Both the position numbers and the translations under genes were made by a program. From JAITWT01 sp964439605 (lineage in GTDB: Bacteria; Pseudomonadota; Gammaproteobacteria; Burkholderiales; Burkholderiaceae_C), in NCBI GenBank assembly GCA_964439605.1, contig CAYTPC010000027.1, positions 1 to 10,202 of the forward strand: a stretch of 10,202 nucleotides of DNA. Direction: 5' to 3'. Position 1 is the stretch's first letter; the number at the start of each line of letters is the position of its first letter. Of the stretch, positions 1 to 4,820 are shown one piece after another. The notes beneath the pieces were generated by a model. It saw only the letters and a list, made by a program, of their open reading frames with translations. It made no database searches and was not told the DNA's origin.

Positions 1-72
1 CAACCAGTCCTGCATCGCCTCGGGCAGCAGCAGCATCTGCTGCGGGTCGTAGGGCAAGTAGTTTGCGGCCAT
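1..72 (-). CDS. IS1182-family-like transposase, N-terminal 24 residues only
   Basis: Reading the minus strand from ATG at 72, the frame gives MAANYLPYDPQQMLLLPEA followed by MQDWL at the window edge. The pattern 'xANYLPYDPxQxxLLPxxxxDWL' is the characteristic opening of DDE transposases of the IS1182 group (DUF772-type N-terminus), which continue 'PEGHLA...'. An in-frame TAA stop lies two codons upstream (79-81), so this ATG is the only sensible start. A GGAG lies directly against the ATG, unusually close for a ribosome-binding site, which would fit the weak translation common in transposases. The rest of the gene, including the catalytic DDE residues, is outside the window, so it cannot be said whether the element is intact. 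Confidence 0.75.
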   Translation of the reverse strand, partial: MAANYLPYDPQQMLLLPEAMQDWL

Positions 73-138
73 CTCCCATTAACGCACGCCACCTCCCTTA
101 CGACGACAGATTCTCGACTTCTGCCGCCCAGACTCCTA
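1..138 (-). mobile_element. End of an IS1182-like insertion sequence (partial, runs off the left edge)
   Basis: The minus strand carries the start of a transposase (1-72) preceded by a short non-coding lead of about 65 bases that stops abruptly where RTX repeats begin on the plus strand. This is the layout of an IS end: terminal sequence, short leader, transposase start. The probable terminus lies near 130-140; on the minus strand it would read outward-in as TAGGAGTCTGGGCGGCAGAA. That reading is inference, because the second IS end is outside the window and no matching inverted repeat can be tested. The four bases CTAG at 136-139 sit at the border and might be target site, but no duplication can be shown. 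The family assignment rests on the transposase N-terminus only. Confidence 0.7.
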
Positions 139-142
139 GCCA
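130..142. other. IS / RTX gene junction
   Basis: The plus-strand frame of the RTX gene is open back to base 1, but the translation changes character here. Downstream of about 142 it reads NTIYGENGNDMIFGGAGND, a regular RTX nonapeptide array; upstream it is arbitrary sequence (for example TTTDSRLLPPRLLA) that is the antisense of the IS leader. The last repeat-like residues are N142-144, T145-147, I148-150. The junction is therefore placed between about 130 and 142, with CTAG at 136-139 inside it. The exact base cannot be fixed without the uninterrupted allele or the other IS end. Confidence 0.6.
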
Positions 143-171
143 ACACCATCTATGGCGAAAACGGAAACGAC

Positions 172-2520
172 ATGATCTTCGGCGGCGCCGGCAATGACAT
201 CATTCATGGGGGCGCCGGTAATGACAAAATCAGAGACGGCGCAGGCTCCGATACGCTTTATGGCGATGGCGGCAACGACACTTTCGTGTTCTGGCCTGAT
301 TCCGGTACAGTGACTGACACTATTCGCGATTTCGGTGACAGCCCAGGCAATGAAGACCTCATCGACCTGTCGGCCGTCATTGCCACCAACGTAACCGCCG
401 CAGACTTTGCAGCGTGGAAAAGTAAAAATATCACGCAGTCCGGCTCCGATGCAGTGATTCACTTGGACGATGACCGCGTGGTGCTTTCCAACGTCTCCAT
501 ATCCAACCTCGATTATTCGGATTTCATCTTTCGGGGCAACCCTGACGCGGCTGTTGTTTATGGCGGGACCGGCAACGACACCCTTGACTTCAGAGACCGC
601 ACCATTACCACCAACCCAAGCTGGGTCGATGGCGGTGCAGGCAACGACACGATCTATGGCAGTAACGGTCCCGACATGCTGCTGGGGGGCGCAGGCAATG
701 ACATCATTTATGGCGGTGGCGGCGATGACATTCTGGACGGCGGCCCAGGCAACGATACGCTTGATGGCGGCGCAGGCGACGACATCATCCGCATTGGTGG
801 GACCGAGATCGATACCCTCCGTGGCGGCCCCGGCATCGATACGCTTGCGCTGACCTCCAATGCCACCCTGGCTGGGTTCAGCGCCGCGACCAACGAGATC
901 GAGCGGATTGCCGGTAACGGCTATGGCATCAACGGCACTGCCGGTAACGATACATTCGACCTCGAAGCGGTGACCGTCACCGGTCTAGCCTTCCTGGACG
1001 GCGGCGTTGGCGATGACCTTATCCGCATCAGCGGGGTCAACACTTACGCGATCCGCGGTGGTGCCGGCACGGATACGCTTGAACTGACAACGGATGTCAC
1101 CCTGGCGGGGCTCATCGGGATTGAACGCATCACCGCAAACAACCACTCCATCACCGGCACCGCCGGCAACGATACCTTGGACTTCAGCACCGCCACCATC
1201 ACCAACCTGAGTTGGGTTCATGGCGGTGCCGGCGACGACACGATCACCGGTAGCGCCGGCAACGACTGGCTGCTGGGAGACGCTGGCGCGGATCGCATAT
1301 ATGGCGGCGACGGCAACGACACGCTCGATGGCGGCGACGGCAACGACACGCTGCAGGGGGGCAACGGAAACGATACGCTTTATGGTGGTGCCGGCAAAGA
1401 CACACTTGATGGCGGCGCTGGCGATGACTACCTTGAGGGCATGGACGGTAACGACACGATCACTGGCGGCGCTGGCAATGACAAGCTCTATGGCGACGCT
1501 GGCGACAACACACTCGATGGCGGCAATGGTGACGATATCGTTGTTGGTGGCGATGGTAATGATGTCATCACCGGCGGCGCTGGCGCGGATACCATCAATG
1601 GTGGCAACGGCAACGACATCATCCTCGTCGGTGGAACCGACCTACAGGGTGACGTTATCAACGGTGGTTCGGGGACAGATACCCTGCAACTGACCTCGAA
1701 CCTCACGATATCGTCCTTCCCAAACATCAAGGGAGTCGAAAATCTCGTCGGCAATGGCTACGGCATCCAAGGCACGACCGGCGATGACACCATCGACTTG
1801 GGCTGGTACTTCAATTCTGTGACCGGCTTGGCCTTCGTCGATGGTGGCGCAGGAAATGACCAGTTGGCAGGCAGCAACGGCAACGATTGGCTCTTTGGGG
1901 GCAACGGCGACGACACGCTCAGTGGCGGCGATGGCGATGACTGGATTTTCGGGGACGCGCTTCTGGGGGGCAGCGGCAACGATTGGCTCTATGGCGGCAA
2001 CGGCAATGACAAGCTCTCTGGCGGCGCTGGCAATGACATGCTCTATGGCGAAGTCGGCGACGACACACTCGATGGCGGCGATGGTGACGACATCATCGTT
2101 GGTGGCGATGGCAACGATGTCATCTACGGCGGCGCTGGCAATGACACGATCTACGGTCAAAAGGGTAACGACACGATCAGAGGCGGTTCGGGCTCGGACT
2201 CCCTTTACGGTGACAACACTGGAACTTATGGCACCAATACCGGCGGCGGCAGCGACACCTTCGTGTTCGAGGCCGACCCCACAGGCGCCATCACCGACAC
2301 CATCTACTTTTTCGGCGACAGCCCGGGCAACGAGGATGTGATCGATCTCTCGGCTGTCGTCAAGGGCGTGACCGCCGCGAACTTCGCGACGTGGAAGAGC
2401 AGCAACGTCACGCAGTCCGGCAACAACACGGATATCCGCTTCGGCGACGACCACGTGGTGCTCGCCAACTTCAAGCCGGACACCCTCGACTTCTCGGACT
2501 TCATCTTCGCCGCCGTCTGA
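172..2520 (+). CDS. RTX (hemolysin-type calcium-binding repeat) protein, 5'-truncated, type I secreted
   Basis: The protein consists almost wholly of nonapeptides GGxGxDxLx (about 45 units), which fold as a calcium-loaded parallel beta-roll outside the cell. The last ~88 residues (D695 to V782) contain DTFVF, FGDSPGNEDVIDLS and the hydrophobic end DFSDFIFAAV, as in C-terminal targets of type I secretion systems. There is no signal peptide, as expected for that route. A related copy of this module sits at residues 36-120. Three interlude modules break the array (about residues 218-279, 296-354, 498-562). The ATG at 172 is inside a repeat: RTX coding already runs from about 142, so 172 is only the first ATG left after the IS cut, and the true start is lost. 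A GGA 6 bases before it comes from the repeat codon pattern. No catalytic domain is visible in what remains; an enzymatic or adhesive N-terminus may have been removed. No T1SS genes are nearby. Codons are richer in A/T third positions than in the neighbouring genes. Confidence 0.85.
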   Translation: MIFGGAGNDIIHGGAGNDKIRDGAGSDTLYGDGGNDTFVFWPDSGTVTDTIRDFGDSPGNEDLIDLSAVIATNVTAADFAAWKSKNITQSGSDAVIHLDDDRVVLSNVSISNLDYSDFIFRGNPDAAVVYGGTGNDTLDFRDRTITTNPSWVDGGAGNDTIYGSNGPDMLLGGAGNDIIYGGGGDDILDGGPGNDTLDGGAGDDIIRIGGTEIDTLRGGPGIDTLALTSNATLAGFSAATNEIERIAGNGYGINGTAGNDTFDLEAVTVTGLAFLDGGVGDDLIRISGVNTYAIRGGAGTDTLELTTDVTLAGLIGIERITANNHSITGTAGNDTLDFSTATITNLSWVHGGAGDDTITGSAGNDWLLGDAGADRIYGGDGNDTLDGGDGNDTLQGGNGNDTLYGGAGKDTLDGGAGDDYLEGMDGNDTITGGAGNDKLYGDAGDNTLDGGNGDDIVVGGDGNDVITGGAGADTINGGNGNDIILVGGTDLQGDVINGGSGTDTLQLTSNLTISSFPNIKGVENLVGNGYGIQGTTGDDTIDLGWYFNSVTGLAFVDGGAGNDQLAGSNGNDWLFGGNGDDTLSGGDGDDWIFGDALLGGSGNDWLYGGNGNDKLSGGAGNDMLYGEVGDDTLDGGDGDDIIVGGDGNDVIYGGAGNDTIYGQKGNDTIRGGSGSDSLYGDNTGTYGTNTGGGSDTFVFEADPTGAITDTIYFFGDSPGNEDVIDLSAVVKGVTAANFATWKSSNVTQSGNNTDIRFGDDHVVLANFKPDTLDFSDFIFAAV
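277..531 (+). repeat. Internal copy of the C-terminal secretion module (copy 1)
   Basis: Residues 36-120 of the RTX frame (DTFVF ... FGDSPGNEDLIDLS ... AAWKSKNITQSG ... YSDFIF) match the true C-terminal module at residues 695-779 at roughly 60 percent identity by eye, in the same order and with two one-residue gaps. Copy 1 has no stop after DFIF but runs on through RGNPDAA into new nonapeptides. Confidence 0.8.
823..1008 (+). repeat. RTX interlude module, copy a
   Basis: Residues 218-279: GGPGIDTLALTSNATLAGF, an 'EIERIAGNGYGINGTAGND' stretch and 'TVTGLAFLDGGVGDD'. It interrupts the nonapeptide array and shares order and motifs with copies at 1057-1233 and 1663-1857. The common pattern is GGxGxDTLxLT, then an I/VE-xI/LxxN core, then GTxGDDTxDL and a return to GGxGDD. 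Confidence 0.7.
1057..1233 (+). repeat. RTX interlude module, copy b
   Basis: Residues 296-354: GGAGTDTLELTTDVTLAGL, then 'IERITANNHSITGTAGND', then 'TLDFSTATITNLSWVHGGAGDD'. It is slightly shorter than copies a and c. The 'ITNLSWVHGGAGDD' end resembles 'ITTNPSWVDGGAGND' at residues 145-158, which looks like the tail of a fourth, incomplete copy. Confidence 0.65.
1465..1596 (+). repeat. Supra-repeat unit 1 (partner 555 bases downstream)
   Basis: This stretch aligns without gaps to 2020-2151 at about 85 percent nucleotide identity by eye (for example AATGACAAGCTCTATGGCGA against AATGACATGCTCTATGGCGA). It covers about five nonapeptides. The similarity is higher than that between ordinary nonapeptide units of the gene, so it reflects a later block duplication and not just shared repeat consensus. 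Confidence 0.65.
1663..1857 (+). repeat. RTX interlude module, copy c
   Basis: Residues 498-562: GGSGTDTLQLTSNLTISSF, 'VENLVGNGYGIQGTTGDD' and 'VTGLAFVDGGAGND'. Closest to copy a (both have GNGYGI and TGLAF-DGG), indicating that blocks of the gene were copied in the order a-b-array-c-array. Confidence 0.65.
2020..2151 (+). repeat. Supra-repeat unit 2
   Basis: Partner of 1465-1596 at a constant offset of 555 bases (185 codons). At protein level both units read GGAGNDxLYGxxGDxTLDGGxGDDIxVGGDGNDVI. Both also lie downstream of an interlude module followed by a GSxGNDWL motif, so the duplicated block may be larger than the part that is still clearly alike in DNA. Confidence 0.65.
2254..2517 (+). 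repeat. C-terminal type I secretion module (copy 2, terminal)
   Basis: This is the natural C-terminus: DTFVFEADPTGAITDTI, then FGDSPGNEDVIDLSAV, FATWKSSNVTQSG, FGDDHVVLANF and DFSDFIFAAV before TGA. Aspartate-rich sequence ending in a short hydrophobic tail is typical of RTX secretion targets. Copy 1 is at 277-531. Confidence 0.75.
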
Positions 2521-2634
2521 AAAATCCGCTCCGGGTACGTCCTGCAGTCAGAGATGTAGAGATGCAGCCTGAACAAGCAAAGCGCCATCCAGGAATTGCA
2601 CCGCTCAATACGAAACATCGCAAATCAGATCAGC

Positions 2635-2670
2635 GCCGTTTCGGGGTGGATCGTTGCACCTGGAAACGGC
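2635..2670 (+). terminator. Imperfect hairpin downstream of the RTX gene, possible terminator
   Basis: GCCGTTTC (2635-2642) and GAAACGGC (2663-2670) are perfect complements. Inside, GGTG (2645-2648) can pair with CACC (2657-2660) around an 8-base loop. A short CTTTT lies at 2676-2680. The hairpin stands in the 184-base gap between two convergent genes. The T-run is short and six bases away, so intrinsic termination is only plausible. Apart from this the gap 2521-2704 holds nothing I recognise. Confidence 0.4.
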
Positions 2671-2704
2671 AGGGTGCTTTTGGACGGCGAACAGGCCCTA
2701 GTGT

Positions 2705-4561
2705 CTAACTCATGTTGCGCTTGATGAACTCCGCCAGCGGCCGCACCACGTTGTTTTTGTCGCCGTCGTCAGCGGTCAAGATGTCCACGTGGGTGAAGCC
2801 CTCGCTCATGTGGACTTCGAAGCCGCCTGCGACACCGCCGAATTGCCGATTGGCCAGATTGACCGGCTGTTGCCCGGGCGGCGTTCGCGGCGTGCCGGGC
2901 ACGCAACTGGGCGCCGCACAAGGGCCGATCGCCTCCGCGAACCCGCGCCAGACGCCAGGCACCGTGGCAAGACCGTTCGAGCCGCCGAACGCGATCACCG
3001 GTATATCGATCTTGCGCGCCTGGGTCTGGTTGACGATGTCAGGTCGGCCGCGGCCACCCTGGCTCACCGGGAGCGACAGTGCGCTGGTATCGAGCCCGAG
3101 GTTTGCGCCTCCCCCGCCGACCGAGTTGCCGATCAACAAGCCGGAACTCGGGTAGTACCAGTCGCTGTACATGGAATCGCCAGTGAACAATGCGCGCGCA
3201 AAGCGTTTGAGGTTGGTCGCTTCCACCTCTTTGCCCCATGCGGCTCCGGTCACGGTTTCCGGCATGGGGCCGTGATCGCGAAAGGCCGAGGCCGGAAGCG
3301 TGTCCTTGTTGTCGAGCCAGATACGCACGCCGTCACTGCGCGCACTCCCCAGCGCCCCCATTGAGATCGAATAAAAGACCGTGCGCTCGAGGTTGTCGTC
3401 ATCCATGAAAGTGCCGAGCGCCGCGCCGGCCGTGACCGGAAACGCGCGCTGGGTGAAATCGGTGACGACGCTGTAGACGTTGTTGTCCTTGATTCCACGC
3501 TGGTCGGTTTGCAGCAGCGCCTGTTTTCCGTTGATGGTGCCTTCGAATTCGATTTGCATGCCGGTGACCGCGGTCGAAGCGTTGACGCGCGGCGTCAAGC
3601 CCGGCATCGAAGTAAAAGCCTGCACCTTGCGGGTCGCGACGGCGTTGTACAACCCGCCCTCGTATGCGGCGATGACGGCATCGAGTTCCGCGCTGGCCGG
3701 CGGCGTCTCGGCCAGGGAGCCGCCGGCGCCTTCGAACAATACCAGCCCCTTGAGCTTGGAATAACCGGGCTGCGCGGGGCCGCTGCCGCGAAGGTTGAAA
3801 TCAGTGGCGGCGTAGCGCGCGGCAAAGCCGGTGCCGGCCGAGTGGCCGCCAAGGAATACGTTGCGCGAGCGTGCAACCGTGAGCGCAATGTCGACCACGG
3901 CATCGATGTCCATCGAGTGCACCTGCGGGGTCCAGTCGGCAATGAATGGCACGTCGGCGCCGTCGTAGAACACCGCGCGGCGATCGAGCCTGGGATCGAG
4001 CGGCAGACCAAGCTCGGCGCCGTAGAGGAAGTTCAGGCCGATTTCAGCCTTGCGTTCGCGCTCCGCGATTTCCAGGCCCTTGGTGTCCTCCAGAAGAACC
4101 GACCGCCGGTCAAAGCCCCAGACTTCGACCACCTTCCGGTAATCTTTCCACATGCGCCAGACCAGGTTTTCCGCCAGGATGAGATAGCTGTGCGACGCGG
4201 CCAGCGTGCCGGGTATGGCGACCAGTATCGCGTCTACCGGCTTGCCGGCGTTGTCCTTGAGGGCATAGCGGGTATAGCGCACGCGGTTCAGATCGACCTT
4301 GGTGGCGTCGCCGAACTGGATCGCCAGCTTGCTCGACGGATCGACTTTGACGCCGGGCGTGCCAGGTGTGCGCAAAGCCTTCGCCTTGCTTGGGATTTCG
4401 TAAGTGGTGATGACGAGTTCCTGGCCGACCGACACGTCCGACAAGTCTCCGCCGCATGATGCGAGCACGAGGCCAAGAGCGACGAGGAAGGCGGCGGGAC
4501 GCAGGCGCGGCCCGAAAATTCCAGGCGCATCTTTCACGCTTTGGTGATCGATGAATGGCAT
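2705..4561 (-). CDS. Alpha/beta-hydrolase-fold lipoprotein (putative esterase/lipase)
   Basis: 618 residues. The N-terminus has a basic stretch (R19, R21), a hydrophobic core (A23-L33) and the lipobox L33-A34-S35-C36 followed by GGD, so it should be lipid-anchored, facing periplasm or cell surface. 'VAIPGT' around P117-G118 fits an oxyanion-hole loop. 'LGGHSAGTGFAARYAA' places the nucleophile elbow GHSAG at 239-243 (Ser241). 'EGFTHVDILTA' near the C-terminus supplies a likely catalytic His591; the acid residue cannot be assigned by eye. About 350 residues separate elbow and histidine, much more than in a minimal hydrolase (about 270-300 residues in all), so a large lid or insert is present. 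The substrate is unknown; an extracellular ester or polyester is a guess. Start: ATG at 4561 with GGGG about 3-6 bases upstream; it gives a proper lipoprotein signal. It is alone on its transcript or follows the decarboxylase after 259 bases. Confidence 0.8.
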   Translation of the reverse strand: MPFIDHQSVKDAPGIFGPRLRPAAFLVALGLVLASCGGDLSDVSVGQELVITTYEIPSKAKALRTPGTPGVKVDPSSKLAIQFGDATKVDLNRVRYTRYALKDNAGKPVDAILVAIPGTLAASHSYLILAENLVWRMWKDYRKVVEVWGFDRRSVLLEDTKGLEIAERERKAEIGLNFLYGAELGLPLDPRLDRRAVFYDGADVPFIADWTPQVHSMDIDAVVDIALTVARSRNVFLGGHSAGTGFAARYAATDFNLRGSGPAQPGYSKLKGLVLFEGAGGSLAETPPASAELDAVIAAYEGGLYNAVATRKVQAFTSMPGLTPRVNASTAVTGMQIEFEGTINGKQALLQTDQRGIKDNNVYSVVTDFTQRAFPVTAGAALGTFMDDDNLERTVFYSISMGALGSARSDGVRIWLDNKDTLPASAFRDHGPMPETVTGAAWGKEVEATNLKRFARALFTGDSMYSDWYYPSSGLLIGNSVGGGGANLGLDTSALSLPVSQGGRGRPDIVNQTQARKIDIPVIAFGGSNGLATVPGVWRGFAEAIGPCAAPSCVPGTPRTPPGQQPVNLANRQFGGVAGGFEVHMSEGFTHVDILTADDGDKNNVVRPLAEFIKRNMS

Positions 4562-4820
4562 GGCCCCATCATGCAGGCGGATCTACCCACCTGGATCGGC
4601 AGATACCCTCAAGAACCGTAACACGCCGCAACGCCGCGGACCGCTTGAAAAGAGCGCCGGAACCCCCGCGCCCGCAGCGTAATGGCCGTGCCACTCGCGC
4701 GCGCCGGGGCATATCGCCCGTTACCGATACTCCAAGTTGCAATCCATTGACACAAAAAATATCAATGGGCTTCGTGCAATCAGAGCTTGGTTACGATTTT
4801 TTCGGGGCCGAACAAGGGAT
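4562..4820. other. Intergenic region, decarboxylase to lipoprotein gene
   Basis: No gene is supported here. It holds a 7-base inverted repeat (4744-4768) in an A/T-rich island, and the rest is GC-rich without a recognisable motif. A short ORF-like stretch on the plus strand (from 4555) has no homology I recognise and no codon bias. Any promoter for the lipoprotein gene must lie here, but I could not pick a convincing -35/-10 pair. Confidence 0.5.
4744..4768. repeat. Perfect 7-base inverted repeat in an A/T-rich island
   Basis: CCATTGA (4744-4750) and TCAATGG (4762-4768) flank the 11-base spacer CACAAAAAATA. It lies about 55-75 bases beyond the decarboxylase stop and about 185 bases upstream of the lipoprotein start. 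It could be an operator for the lipoprotein gene or a weak mRNA hairpin; the spacing of 18 bases between half-site starts is compatible with a dimeric regulator. The function is unproven. Confidence 0.35.

Noticed and set aside
172..174. ATG at 172 as the genuine start of the RTX gene
   Set aside because: The codons before it (from about 142) already encode RTX repeat sequence, so the ATG is an internal methionine exposed by the IS truncation.
1240..2200. Regularly spaced short repeats that could suggest a CRISPR or minisatellite array
   Set aside because: The 27-base period equals nine codons in frame and encodes GGxGxDxLx; units vary at synonymous sites and there are no unique spacers.
1642..2454. 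270-residue minus-strand frame opposite the RTX gene
   Set aside because: It mirrors the RTX nonapeptides as Val/Ala/Ile repeats, the expected antisense image of GGxGxD codons.
3509..4459. 316-residue open frame on the plus strand
   Set aside because: Antisense to the lipoprotein esterase, Arg/Gly/Ala-rich, no motif and no ribosome-binding site.
4747..4752. TTGACA as a plus-strand -35 box
   Set aside because: No acceptable -10 hexamer follows at 16-18 bases, and no plus-strand gene lies downstream.
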